From the NCBI GenBank assembly GCA_903813345.2, contig CAIIXF020000012.1, positions 12,258,932-12,322,931 of the forward strand: DNA of 64,000 bases, read 5' to 3'. Shown here one piece after another: positions 33,001 to 45,100 of this stretch. The translations under genes were made by a program, and so were the position numbers. Origin of the DNA: Owenia fusiformis (taxonomy: Eukaryota > Annelida > Polychaeta > Sabellida > Oweniidae). The notes beneath the pieces are model-generated. The model was not told the DNA's origin. It did not search any database and worked only from the letters and a program-made list of their open reading frames with translations. Each line of letters begins with the position of its first letter. Position 1 is the stretch's first letter.

Positions 33001-36000
33001 GAGTTTGGGATGCATGTAGTCTACCATGTGGTGGTGGTACTCAATCAAGAACTAGAACATGTGATAACCCAGCGCCATCTTGTAGTGGAGCAAGTTGTTC
33101 CGGTGATCTGACGTCCACATCTGCATGTAACACCCAATGCTGTCCAGGTAAAGATATGTGGCAGAAGACTTGGGTATGAAATCCTGAAAATGTAGAAAAA
33201 TAAACCAATTTACTTTTTGAGTTAGAGCATGTTGCCATTTAACACCCATCACATTCAAAGAGCATGAATATTGACCTTTAAAGATTACGTTCATTTGTTG
33301 GTTGCAATTGATCGGTTATTTTGCTGAGCCCATTTGGTGCTACATCAATAAGCTACATCAGGTTTATTTCTTTTCTTTACTCCCACATGAGAAACCTCTC
33401 GGCCAAATAGCACCGTGGACCCCTACATCATTTACCTTTTGTAGTCTCCCTAAATAAACTGTACTGTAGTTATGATCCCCTACCTGAATGTCGTCACTGC
33501 TTGCGTCCACACCTCTAGCTTCATTTCAATAACAAATTATTGCAGTTGACGGGGGATTGTCATCATGGAGCTCGTGGAGTGTGTGTACTGCTGTATGTGG
33601 TGGTGGACAACAGACCCAGACAAGAACCTGTGATAATCCTACCCCATACTGCAGTGGTAACTCTTGTATAGGTGTCACTACCAACTCCACAGACTGTAAT
33701 ACGCATGCGTGTCCGAGTAAGTCACTGATTCTGCACTGTTCTACCAACTGTTATTTAAAAACCAATGATTTGCATTTTATTTAGCTGTAGGTTACAAAAA
33801 ATCGTGCCGATTGCGACGAAATATTATTTAATGTAAGAAGACAAGATGTCTGCTTCGACAATTATATGAATGAGCCCCACTCATCTGCTTGAACATTGAC
33901 TCAAAGAAACCACGGATTTTATAAAAGCTCGTATTGAAGAGTGATCACTAAAACTTAGTTCTTGGTTAATCGTTTGTATTTTTTCAACTTCTTAATCTTT
34001 CAGTTGACGGGGGTTGGAGCGTATGGGCAAATGGTACATGTTCGGCGTCGTGTGGACCCGGTATAGAGACGCAAACTCGGACGTGCACGGACCCAGTCCC
34101 CGCCCATGGTGGTGCAGACTGTCTGGGAGAATCCACACGGAACCTGACATGTGACATACAGCCGTGTCATGGTAAGATAATCATGCAAAAATGTAACAAA
34201 ATCTGTAAAGTGGAACTACTTCATTAGTGAAACAATTTTCAAAGTCATGTTACCTATTAATTACCCTACCTTAATGTGAATGGACCTCTTTATGTTGAAT
34301 ACTACCCATGCAAATGAAAATTGTAAGCATCATTTTGCATCTCAACAATTGAAGTTACATTTTCATCAGGTACATCAACAATTGGAGCCACAACTCCATT
34401 AAATACAGACACAACTATTGAAGCAACAACTTCATTGTGTACAGACACAGAAATTGAAGCCACAGCTCAAATAAATTCAGCCAAAGCAGTCGAAGCCACA
34501 ACTTTATTGGATACAGCCATAATAATTGAACCTACAGTTCCGTTAAATACTGTCACAGCAATTGAATTAACGAATTCATTGGATACAGACACAACAATTG
34601 AAGCAACAACTCCATTGGATACAACCACAGCAATTGAAGACATAACTCCATTGAATTCAGCTATAGCAATTGAAGCCATAGCTTCATTTGATACAGCTAC
34701 CATAATTGAAGCCACAAATCCATTGGATACAGCCACAACAACTAAAGCCTCAATTCCTTTCAATACTGTAACAGCAACGGCCGAATCAACACTTCCATTG
34801 GATACAGCCATTGAAGCCACTGTTCTATTGAATGAAGCCACAGCAATTGAACCTACAAATTCATTAGATACAGACACAACAATTGAAGCAACATCTCATT
34901 TGGATGCAAGTACAATCACGGCAATTGCAACCACACCTCCATTGACTTCAGCCATATCAGTTGAACCCACAACTTCATTGTATGTAGCCACACTAACTGA
35001 GGTCATATCTTCTTCAGGTACAGACCCAACTGAAGCTACAACTCCATTGAACACTGTCACAGCAATTGAAGCCATAACTTCATTGAATACAGCCACCATA
35101 GCTCTGAACACAGCCACATCTACAACTGAAATAAAAACCACAACATCACTAGATACAACCACAATAATTGAGACCACAACTCCATTGGATACCACCACAA
35201 CAATTCAGGCCACAACCTTAGTGGATACAACCACATCAATTGAGGCCACAACTTCACTGGATACAACCACAACAATTGAAGCCATAACTCCATTGGATAC
35301 AACCACACTGATTGAAGCCACAACTTCACTGGATACAACCACAACAATTGATGCCACAACACCATTGGATACCACAACAAATGAGGCCACAAACTCATTA
35401 GATACAACTTCAACAAGTGGGGCCACAACTCTATTGTATACAACCACAATACTTGAGGCCACAACTCCATTGGAAACAACATCAATAATTGAGGCCACGA
35501 CTCTATTGGATACAACCATAACAATTGAGGCCACAACTCCGTTGGATAAACCACAACAATTGAGGCCACAACCTCATTAGTTGCAATCACAACAAATGAA
35601 GCTACAACCTCATTAGATACAGCCACAACTCAATTAGGTACAACCACAACAAGTGAGGCCACAACTCCATTGGATACAACCACAGCAATTGAAGCCACAA
35701 CTCAATTAGATACAACCACAACAAGTGAGGCCACAACTCAATTGGATATAGCGACAACAATTGAAGCCACACCTCAATTAGATACAACCACAACAAATGA
35801 GGCCACAACTCCATTCGATACAACCACAACAAGTGAGGCCACAACTCCATTGGATACAACCACAACAATTGAAGCCACAACTCAATTGGATACACCCACA
35901 ACAATTGAAGCCACAACTCGATTGGATACAACCACAACAATTGAAGCCACAACTCAATTAGATACAACCACAACAAATGAGGCCACAACTCCATTGGATA

Positions 36001-37415
36001 CAACCACAACAATTGAAGCCACAACTCAATTAGATACAACCACAACAATTGAAGCCACAACTCAATTGGATACACCCACAACAATTGAAGCCACAACTCG
36101 ATTAGATACAACCACAACAAGTGAGGCCACAACTCAATTGGATATAACCACAACAATTGAAGCCACAACTCGATTAGATACAACCACAACAAATGAGGCC
36201 ACAACTCCATTGGATAAAACCACAACAAATGAGGCCACAAACGCATTAGATACAACCACAACAATTGTGGCGACATCTTCATCTGGAGCAACCACAACAA
36301 GTAAAACCACGAGTGACACAACTAATGCTAATGCTGAAGACAATGCTACTAATGGTAATAGTAACAGCAATGGAGGCGCACAAAATGACATTAACAGTAA
36401 TGTTGATAACAGTAGCAACAATGACAAAACCAATCAGCTCAACAATGCGAATTCTAACTCCCAAGCAGCAATGTGTACGAGTGATCAGTACCTCTGTAAA
36501 GATGGCGCTGCGTGTATAGTGTCCACGGCACAGTGTGATGGCATAGAACAATGCCCGGGTGGCGATGATGAAATAAACTGTGAAGCAGGTGAGATACAAT
36601 TCATATTCACCTATACCAGGTCGATCAATAAGTTCCGAGAAAATCTCTCTAAATCAAGAATTGTAGACTTTTTATTTGAAATTTAATTTTCACATGAGAA
36701 ATAAACTAATGGCACGAGTTTTATTGATCCACTTCCCGGTGTGAAAGAAATTATGGTCCCCTGGGGATTATGGTCTCCTTTCTAAACGGCCCTTACTGGC
36801 CCTGATTGTGTACAAGATAATAAAGGAAAGAGTTGTATTTAGGTCACCATATAAATCAATGGAGAGTAGGACCATAATTTGATAGGACCTCCTACCCTTT
36901 TACACCGGGATCAACTTATTGAGAGAAATATGGTTACCAATGACTCCTGTTTTAGGAAGGCGGGAAAACATTTGTAAACGTGTATGTACAAGTAATTGAC
37001 ACTGTTGAAGTGTAAATGGATATATTGGAACCGATTAAATTAGCCAAACAGTGCCTTAATTATACTTCTCAAACAATGCATATTTCTAAGGGTAATGCAG
37101 AAGGGGGGGGGGCAGTAATTCACTGATAAAAATAATCTTTAAAAAGCGGCCTCTATCTTTAGATAATTTTAGATCCATTTCATTGCAGGTTCACCAATGA
37201 GTCCCCTCGCTATAGGATTGTCATCATTTGGTGCATTGGCAATATTAGCTGGAATTGTTGCATGCATCGTGGACAGAATAAAGAAACGTAAAAAGAAAAG
37301 CGTAGATATAACAACTGACAAGGGATCTCAACGTTGGGCCGAAAGTAGACCTCCAAGCAGAACTAAGAGTCCCGTCTCAGCAAAAAGCGTAGAAGCCATC
37401 ATTTCAGACATTTGA
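21060..37415 (+). CDS. PLAT-TSP1(x8)-Thr-rich mucin-LDLa type I membrane protein
   Basis: Coding exons: 21368-21446 (signal peptide), 21995-22151, 23741-23846 and 27721-27802 (PLAT), eight TSP1 exons 29125-29295, 30650-30820, 31650-31820, 32079-32249, 32452-32622, 32977-33147, 33546-33716 and 34004-34171, 34370-36588 (Thr-rich repeats and LDLa), 37189-37415 (TM and tail). A noncoding first exon probably ends at 21069 (gtaagt), joining 21308. All phases fit a 1411-residue protein only if one missing base near 35548 is allowed for. Residues about 1-27 are the leader (VLEIALFFALIVC), 27-141 PLAT, 142-596 TSP1, 597-1296 Thr-rich, 1297-1335 LDLa, 1342-1362 the membrane helix, then KKRKKK and a Ser/Pro tail. 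Likely a cell-surface, heavily O-glycosylated adhesion or barrier protein (inference). I know no named orthologue. Confidence 0.85.
21330..21362 (+). promoter_or_regulatory. uORF just upstream of the PLAT/TSP1 gene start
   Basis: In the inferred 5' UTR exon (acceptor ttttag at 21307), an 11-codon ORF (10 residues) starts at 21330 and ends TAA at 21360-21362, five bases before the main ATG at 21368. A second mini-ORF (ATGGGGTACTGA) sits just before the putative first donor at 21070. Such uORFs could dampen translation; inference. Confidence 0.4.
22230..23137. mobile_element. hAT-like non-autonomous element in PLAT intron
   Basis: Left end cagtggcgtcgc, right end gcctggctacgcacag. Flanks aatatggg and tatatggc are an imperfect 8-bp duplication. 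About 0.9 kb with no recognisable transposase. Confidence 0.4.
23620..23702 (+). pseudogene. Partial duplicate of PLAT exon 2 with its acceptor
   Basis: gattccag|gattctctggggaactatgac and onward repeats the start of the real exon (23741-23846), including the acceptor and about 45 exonic bases, but lacks the first 11 exonic bases and everything after GGATTCAGTA. The intron flank gtcatt(a/t)(g/a)aaa is also duplicated. Without the deleted bases the frame is lost and no donor follows, so it is a dead copy lying about 95 bp upstream. Confidence 0.8.
25490..25903. mobile_element. Two palindromic MITE-like insertions in the minisatellite
   Basis: First, about 25490-25630: ataggatatcctatgatttt ... 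aaatcataggatg, with inverted blocks gaggtgatattgatatctgc / gcatatatcaatatcaccga. Second, about 25640-25903: tcctacactta ... taagtgtagga, carrying three copies of a ggagtatatcg/cgatatcctcc palindrome at about 25735-25830. Confidence 0.55.
26194..27168 (-). mobile_element. Internally deleted Tc1/mariner element
   Basis: Termini cagggtgacaaaaaaactgg and ccagttttttttgtcaccctg are inverted repeats flanked by TA on both sides (26192-26193, 27169-27170). The minus strand (27021-26503) keeps the transposase N-terminal helix-turn-helix region (MPWTTEQRTYIVRKY) joined directly to the C-terminal catalytic part (WFQQDVATPHT, PPHSPDLNP), so the middle is missing. A one-base frameshift near 26550 ends the ORF early; the lost frame continues toward GYLKENVY and beyond. 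Non-functional. It sits inside the 35-bp minisatellite. Confidence 0.85.
27982..28830. mobile_element. 849-bp foldback element, copy 1
   Basis: Almost perfect palindrome with arms of about 420 bp, termini CACCCTATGCAGACAGAGC and its reverse complement, flanked by the 5-bp direct repeat GTATA (27977-27981, 28831-28835). A central hairpin carries attgggtgcggagc and its inverse. A second copy of identical length lies inverted at 29391-30239. No transposase. Confidence 0.85.
29391..30239. mobile_element. 849-bp foldback element, copy 2 (inverted)
   Basis: Same length and termini as 27982-28830 but in opposite orientation, flanked by a different 5-bp duplication ACATA (29386-29390, 30240-30244), so it inserted independently. 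The two copies bracket the first TSP1 exon. Confidence 0.85.
32715..32895 (+). pseudogene. Dead TSP1 exon between repeats 5 and 6
   Basis: gtcgatggtggtttggggaa at about 32728 matches the start of the TSP1 exon at 32452. Further on, ttttgcggagagggtgcg, tctccggttcttg and ataacgtctgtttgtaattt match the second half of that exon. Key cysteines, the CGGG motif and the splice donor are lost and stops occur. It looks like a duplicated and decayed repeat exon. Confidence 0.65.
34370..36470 (+). repeat. Thr-rich 36-bp coding repeat (mucin-like) with a 1-bp deletion
   Basis: About 58 degenerate units of 12 codons, consensus TTTTIEATTPLD, rich in Thr and ideal for O-glycosylation. The exon 34370-36588 is 2219 bp and starts and ends in phase 1, so it should be a multiple of 3; it is one base short. 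The break is at about 35546-35551, where ttggataaaccacaac replaces the usual ttggatacaaccacaac. Upstream the frame runs on to TAG at 35578-35580; downstream the original frame resumes open from 35550 through LDLa. Sequencing error, somatic slippage or a real null allele are all possible. Confidence 0.85.
36471..36588 (+). other. LDL-receptor class A module
   Basis: Reads CTSDQYLCKDGAACI then CDGIEQCPGGDDEINC: six cysteines and the acidic calcium cage (CDG ... DDE) of LDLa. It is fused to the end of the Thr-rich exon and precedes the membrane exon by a phase-1 intron. Confidence 0.9.
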
Positions 37416-39022
37416 TTAAGTCATTTGTACTTAATTTTAAGCCCCTCGAAAACATCGGTCCAGACAGATATTTTAAATATCTATGTAAATACTATAGGCT
37501 TTCAGACATCTGAGCAATTTGCTCAGTTTAAGGACAATCTTGCTCAGTTTGAGTCGTGTTCAGTTCAAAGGACAGTTTCTCCAGTTTAATTACAGGTCGG
37601 TTTTTCTCAGTAAATTGAAGGACAGTTTTATAATTTTCATAATATTTCTAACTATTTCGTATATATAAAATAGTTTTTCGCTTTCGTATCTATAGAATGT
37701 TTTTTTACTTTCGAATATATGAAATGAGTTATTAACCTAAAATCTATTTTTGATAAAAATTGACACACCATTTCGCATTTTGAAATTGTGTGTAAGATCT
37801 TATTTTTCTAACATTAATTATTCCTCGTTCTTTTATATTTTGATCTTTAGCGGGATCCTTGCTTTTAAGATAATTTTAGTGAAACGAATAAATCAAAAAA
37901 GCTTAAAACAAGTTGTATATTTTGACTTCTATCCGAATATATATTTTAAGGTACATTGACATGTCATAATATCATGCGTCGTAAGTATCACTGGGTGTTT
38001 GGGTTACCTTTTTTGACCCACTCTGCAAAACTGGGTATATGTGTAATATTTAATATTAAACATAGTTTTTTCAACATTTATCCCTAATTCTCAACCACAT
38101 ACAAACTCACTTGAAAGCACACCTCAGGCCTCGTAAAAATTTAGACTGATTCGCTGATCAACAAAATCACCATCATGTTGGAACCATCCACTAAGATATA
38201 TGTCACATATAATTCAATCTACAGGGTGAGCCATAAAAACGGGACATTGTATTTTTGTTAAAAATACTTAGGTTCATATACAGTAGACGAATCGTGTGTA
38301 ACATACCAAAATAGGCAATTTACTAAGATATATTCAAATGCCACATATCTTGCAAATTGTATGTTGCAGTAAGTTGTGAAGCTATAATTTGAGATTGTGA
38401 TGTCACGATTCACTTAAATCCGACTTTGCTCACTACAATGAAGAAATCTGTGAAAGAACGTATTCGTTACATCCACCTTTACCAGCAATGAAAGCTCTCA
38501 ATCCGAAAAAGTCTATAATTTACAATTATTTATATCATTTTAGCTACTATTTATTGATATTTTATCCTCAACTTGTTTTAAAAACTCCGATGTACGTAGC
38601 TAATCGTCGTAATCTATAGTCCCATTTAACGCAAACACATAATTTCAGTCTGCAAAATTCTTCCATTTAGCTCACGGGTTTGCTGAAATTGTTCACGGCG
38701 CGGTATCGATATGCATGCAATTTTTCGGACTAAAGATGATGGATAGCTTAATGGAAATATTTCATCTCACCATATTTGGGGCACTGGGGTCATAAAACTA
38801 GCTGGTACCACCTGAGACAGAGTCACAACTAATGGCAGATTTCTAGTTGAAAAAAGAGAAAGACGTGGTAAATATTAAAATGCTCTTCGGCAAAATGTAC
38901 AGGTGCAGGTACAGGTCTGTATTTATTTCTGTTATTTCGATTCAAACATGAAATATTGATTATTCATTCTCAAAGAGCAAATATGAGCTATCAAAAACAT
39001 TTTGACTGAATAGTTTGGTTAT
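37416..39022 (+). other. Spacer between the mucin gene and receptor A
   Basis: AATAAA at 37887-37892 is a plausible poly(A) signal for the upstream gene. At about 38223-38520 a mariner-like left terminus (cagggtgagccataaaaacg) is followed by a short N-terminal transposase-like frame (KKSVKERIRYIHLYQQ) ending in a stop; no right end was found. The rest is unremarkable. Confidence 0.4.
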
Positions 39023-39060
39023 ACTTCCTGGTCCTATAGAACTATTTTACTGCGCATTTT
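39023..39060 (+). promoter_or_regulatory. Conserved promoter block of receptor A with ETS-like site
   Basis: acttcctggtcctatagaac here matches acttcctggtttatagaact upstream of receptor B (58509-58544), the best conserved noncoding stretch between the two genes. acttcctg is the reverse of the ETS consensus caggaagt. It lies 138 bp before the ATG (90 bp in B). Function inferred from conservation. Confidence 0.45.
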
Positions 39061-39160
39061 ATGCGTTCGTGTGATATTTTACAGCGCTTAGATACATAAC
39101 TGGGTAAACCTTAATACGTATATGAGGGTGACTAAAGTACCTGCTTGACGCACTTCAGAA

Positions 39161-42100
39161 ATGGAACATTTCTTGAACATATGGATTCTAATATCACTTC
39201 ATTTGATGGGCTTCACAGCAGGTGGTACATGTAGTTCTTTTAGTCCACGGTTTGATTCCGGAATATGAATAATCCGTAACACAATATAGTGCAGCAACAT
39301 TTGAACCAATATTCAAGAAGGTCCATACGTCGGGCTTTTTGGTCGAAATATGCCTCTCATTACAAGGGGTCAAAAACGTAAATATTTTTATTCGAATTTT
39401 TACACGTTTTGCATATCAAGAATATCACGTCATTTTACCACGTGCTTTTTTGATTGTTTATGTGAATAATTACATGACGTCACATCTCGATTATCAAATC
39501 ACGTCAAAGGCTGCTATGTTAATGAATAGAATTATAATTGGCCATTTGATAAATGACCCATTTTCATTTTCTGGGGGAAGCTTATTTTTTAAAGCCCTGG
39601 TATTGATCTTTTTTTATTACGTAAGTTCAATCAAGATCTTCCAATAATCATTTCGAGTAAATTCTGATATTAACAAAAAGGTTAAAGACGTTGAATATGC
39701 CCATTTTTACCATATTTTCGCTAAAACTATGACGTCACGCTACCACTCCCCATACAAAGTGATTTTAAAACACGTTTTTTCTGGGGGAAGCTTATTTTTT
39801 AACGTTGGGAATTCAATTTTTCGCTGTCTTACTCATAATAGTGTCATGCATAATATGCCATTTCGAGTAAATTCAAGTTCGTAATTATCACACACTTTAT
39901 CTACTTTTAAAGTTTTCCTATAGTAATTTCCCATTGACAATAATATGTGACGTCATATGTCAGAATTTATGTTAATGAGCAAATGACGTGATATTCTTGA
40001 TATGGTTAGACTCAAAACATTAATGAAAGCATATTTACAATAAATTAGGTTATCATTGTGTCAAATCTAATTCTAATTTCAATGTAATTTCTAGTGGTTA
40101 ATTAGTGTAATTTTATAGATGTGCTTATTTTGTTTATTTTTTCAAATATTGGTAAAGCAGATTCTGCAAAATTGTTTGAATTATTCTAAAAGAATCATAA
40201 TTTCAAATATATTATGTTTTCACTTTTTCAAAGTTTTATTTAAAGAATTTATACCTATCATCGCCAGAAGTCAAACAAGAAATAATTTTATAAAACATAA
40301 AACAATGACAAATACGTAAAATATATATCTATTTGAATGTTATAGAGGTATTAGAACGTTTATATATTAAGAGAGCATGTCTAATAGTTTATAAGAGATA
40401 TATGCAATCAAACTCCTTACATTTATCTTACGACGTTACTGCTGCATAACAAGATTTTCTGATGGTAATACATTCTTGTATTTCATACCTACTGAGGTTC
40501 TAGGTACATAACGAGCGGGAATATACACTGTATCTAGCCAAGGTCCGGGGCGGGATGGATACATGATGTATCCATCCCGGTCCCGCTCCTGAATTTTTTT
40601 TCACAATTTTTTCAAATTTTTTTTTGAATTTTTTTCAAATTTTTTTTCCCAAAATTTTTTTCCCAAAATTTTTTCCAAAATTTTTTCACATTTTATTTAA
40701 AAAAATGTTCACATTCTTTTCAATTTTTTCAAACTATGAGTTATATGAGTTTGAAAATCTCAGAAACTTAAAAAACACTTTATAACACCAAGAAAATGTG
40801 TATCTTAAAATATTTTTGATTTTTGGAACTTTATAAGGTATATGACGTACCTAGAACATCAGTAGGTATGAAATACATCTGTTATGTACGGTCGGTTTTG
40901 GATACAGGGTATTTCCCTTGGGATAAAACCTGTATCCAAACCCTCCCAGTACATAACCCTTATATAAATAACTTATACTGGTTATCAGCAGATTTTTTGT
41001 GAAAATCAAAACCATTTTTTCTCAAAGCTTCATGAATCCGACCAGATCTTAATTGGTGGTTGTTTTATAAACAACTTTGCAATATCTAATCGGGGGGAAA
41101 TAGTTTTAGCCGAAGTAACAGTAAGTCATTGAAGAACAATAGGCCTACGTCCCCCTTTATTGATAGTTGACCCCTGGCGGTGACAGTCCATATCTCAAAA
41201 CGTATTAAGACCCATTTTTTCGAAAAACTACAATAATTTCAGCATATTTCATTCTTTCTCATATAAAAACGATTCATTGATACCATTTACATCACCAATA
41301 TTGAAAAAATAATTCAAAATGTTGATGTGCTGATAATGTAATTTTGGCTATTTCTAAGAAAAGTAACATCAAATTTATAGTTGAAAAACCTAAAACATAC
41401 ACTCAAAATTTATTTCATATAGTTTTCTGTAGCAGTATGTACTCCAAATTGTAAAAAGAGGTACTTAGTTTTTACTAATATTTTTGACCCCTGCTAATGA
41501 CACGCACAATTCAGCCCAAACGCCCCAAGAATATTGAACGTCTGTAATAAAAAACTATACTTGACATGTATAATTATGTTAATATTAGGTCAAATGTATC
41601 GCTGCAATATATTGTGTTACCAGCTCCTTAATTAGGCGTCCTCGGAATTTCATACCATAGACTATTTCTTATTTGTCAGATTGCAATTACACGGACGCAA
41701 ACTAGACCTCGTGATACTGCGAGTTGCTTCATTGGTAATGTTGCTCATGCTCTGGTCAGTTTTTGTGCTGTACCAATCTTTATTGCTACTGAGATTGTTC
41801 CCATTGATCATCTTCGTAGCAATACAGAAAATATTGGCACGGAGTTGACAATCTCAGTAGCAATACAGAAAATACAGAATATTTCCTAGGGATCATTTCC
41901 TAAGTAAAATGTAGAACCGTTATAGAATGATTTGAAGTGCAATCTAGGATATACTGTATTGTGCTCTCTGTATTCTGTATTGACTTCGTGTCGTGCAAAT
42001 TCAGAATTTCAAATCATTCAATAACTTATATTTCTTATATTAAGTTGAATCTAACATTTTAGCGTTTAGAGAAATAAAAACGTGTCCTGGTGTCAAGGGA

Positions 42101-45100
42101 ATAACAGGCGGGTGCCAGGGTGGTGGAATTATCAAACTGGAATCGCTTATCCAAGGAGCAAATCAAAGAAATCCTGCGTCGTCATGTGGTCTAATTGGAG
42201 CAAACGACTGTAACGATGCTGAACATACGTTTGATTTCTACAGATTTGTAGGACTTGATGCTTCGAGGTTTGATGAAAGTGCAACAGTCCCTGACTTCGA
42301 GAGCACTTGCTATGACAAAAATCTTGTACAAAATAAATACATTCATCTTAAATATGAATGTATAGCAGGTAATATTTTTATGTTGAATGTGTATTGAATG
42401 GCCGTTATCTGTACGTTTTAAAGTGTATGTATAACCATGCAGTATACACATGTAATGTGCACAGGGTTTTCATAATGGGTGCCCGTCCCCCTCCATTTCA
42501 CAGCCTATCCTTGATCAGAATAGAATAGAATACTTGCTAAATTCTAGATATTTTCTGGTAAAATGTCATCTCTGACAATTTACCAAAATTAGACTTCCCC
42601 AATCAGTTCATTTTGCGAAAATCCCCCTTTCGTTTATTATTACAGTTAACAGTTTTCTTTCGTTCTTATTTTCAGCTGATGCTATAGCAAGACTCGGGGA
42701 AAATAAAACCATTTCTAGTTTTCATGAAATCCAAATATTAAATAAGGCATATCCACATATAACACTGAGCAACGTTGATAATCATATTTGTAATATATAT
42801 GGGCCTACTGACTCTACCACTATAGTCACTTTGATAAGATCTCGTGTTATCAATGGGGATAAAAACATAGTGATTCGAGATTCTAGGATGGAGAGATGTT
42901 CTGTCATCCCCTTGCAAACGTTTGAAAGCAATTTTGGGAAGGAGATCTACCGAGGGGTGTACCCCATAACACTTTACCTCAATTCATCACAAACTGCTTT
43001 ATCAATGATGTGGCTCTCAATAAAAGGTAAATATGTATATGGGCAGTTGGTCGACTGGACCGGACATTTAAAAAAGTAGTCCACTTGCTATAGTACAAGA
43101 TCTTCGTCGTCCAAAAGTATCATTTTGTTCGTTGTTCTGCAGAAATCGTGAATCTTTGTATGATGAAACAACATTAAATTGCAATAAATTTTAACTGCCC
43201 GAGCAAGTTGAAGCGTAGGTATTACAAGAGAAAATGAGGGTAGACCCCCTCTCCCAAATTATTTTGGGGGGGGGGGCTAAAAGAAAAAAATTTGTGGGCA
43301 CAAGTTATTACTCATAACTATGCCCAAGATGGTCAATTAATATGAAGACACCATTTATTAGGCATTTTGCAGGATATTTTGAATTAATTTGTGATTTTAA
43401 GCATTTTACTATCCTCAAATCAATTTTGAGTATATCTAATTTCAAGAATATTCCCTCATAACTTTTGTTGAAGCGCATTTATGGCTATGAAAAAAATTGT
43501 CAACCTTGCTCAAGTATCATTTGAGAGAGTCTGAAAGTATGACAGTGATGTGTCCTATTAATATGGAGAGAAAAAATCCCAACCACCCTACCCCTTCTTG
43601 AACAGTGGGGTAGGGGTCAATATGAAAAAAGAAATTTGTGAGTACATTATTTATGCAAATTATTTTTTATCCTGCTTAAGATGGTAAATTAGTATGAAGT
43701 TCACTATACATAAGACATTTTGCAGAATATTTTAAATTTATTTGTGATTTTAAGCGTTTTACTAACCCCCAATTCAATGTTGTGTTTACCTATTAACAAG
43801 AATATTTACTCATAGCTTATTTTGTATGACATTGATACCAATGGAAAAAAATTCAACAACATTGCTCATGTATCATTTTATAGATCCAGAAAGTATGGCA
43901 GTAATTTGTCAAATAATTGTGAAGAAAAATAATCACAAGAACCTCACCCCTTCTTCAACTGAGGGTAGGGGGTCATTTTGAAAAAATATTTTCAAAGTAC
44001 ATAATTTGTGCAAACTCCTTTTTATCATGCCTAGTATAGTAAATTGATTTAAAATTCGCTATTTATTAGCATTTTGCATGATATTTTGAATTGATTTATG
44101 ATTTTAAGCCTTTTACTATCCCCCAATTCAATGTTGAATATACCTAATTTCAAAAGTATTTTCTCATAACTGTTTTTCGAGTGCACCGACGTCTATGAAT
44201 AAATTCAAATATCGTTTGGACAAATCCTGAATGTATGACAGAGATGTGTCTAATCAATAACAAGAAAAAAAATTATAACAACCCCACCACTTCTTCAACA
44301 TAGTGGAAGGGGGGAAATATGAAAAAATATTTTGTGAGAATATAATTTGTGCTCACTCTTTTTTAACATGACTAAAATGGTTGATGAACATACAATTTAC
44401 TATTTATTAGACATTTTGCAGGTTATTTGGAACCTATTTGTGATTTTAAGCTTTTTTACTAATATCCCATCCCATCTTTAGTATTATCTTATTCCAAGAA
44501 ATTCCCTCATAGTTTTTTTTGTATTGTATTGATGCAAATGAAAGAATTCCACAACATTGCTAAATAGTGGGGGGAATTTAGTGGAAAATATTTCAAATGG
44601 TGATACAAGCAAATTTATTGGCTTAATCTGTTATTTAAACTATTTGGAAAAATTTTGTCCCTGTGATCGATCAAACTGAACACTATTTCAGGAAAAAATT
44701 CAAGATGGCTGCCGTAAATGTGTAATTCGGTACAAATGACACTCTAGATTCATATATAGAGATAAATTTGGTTTAAAATTATATTGATTCAGTAGTAAAG
44801 CATGTACATTATATCTAGAAATACAGTTTCATTCATTAATGAGCTGAATTTGGGCAAAATGACTTTATATAGGGATTCTACAAGGTTCTATTTTGGGAGC
44901 ACTCTTATTTTGCAACAACTTTAGTCATTAAACTTGTTTTCTTGAAAAATGTTGATATTTCACAAATGATTCAATCTAATATTTCAAGTTTACATAAAAA
45001 CACTGTCTTACAAGTACCAAGGAGACTTTGAAGGAGTCCCGCAAGGTTCTACTACACTCCATTATTATCACAATCTCTTGGAATTCGGTGGAAAATATTT

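Larger units (their letters stand above)
29125..34171 (+). other. Eight single-exon TSP1 repeats
   Basis: Each repeat is one exon bounded by phase-1 introns; seven are 171 bp and the last is 168 bp. Typical pattern: VNGGW-x2-W-x2-W-x2-C, then CGGG, RTR-x-C-x2-P, a Cys-x-G-x2-C pair and CNTHCC at the end. The WxxW tryptophans are usual C-mannosylation sites and the CSxSC-type serine region a possible O-fucosylation site (family knowledge). Repeat 7 has lost the first Trp (GGLSSWSSW), and repeat 8 (SASCGPG, IQPCH) is the most divergent. Symmetric phases mean repeats can be gained, lost or skipped without a frameshift. Confidence 0.9.

Noticed and set aside
34467-36433. Long antisense open frames (Val/Ser-rich and Leu/Trp-rich) across the Thr-rich exon
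   Set aside because: They are the complement of a low-complexity Thr repeat that happens to lack stops. The + strand has splice signals and the LDLa/TM continuation.
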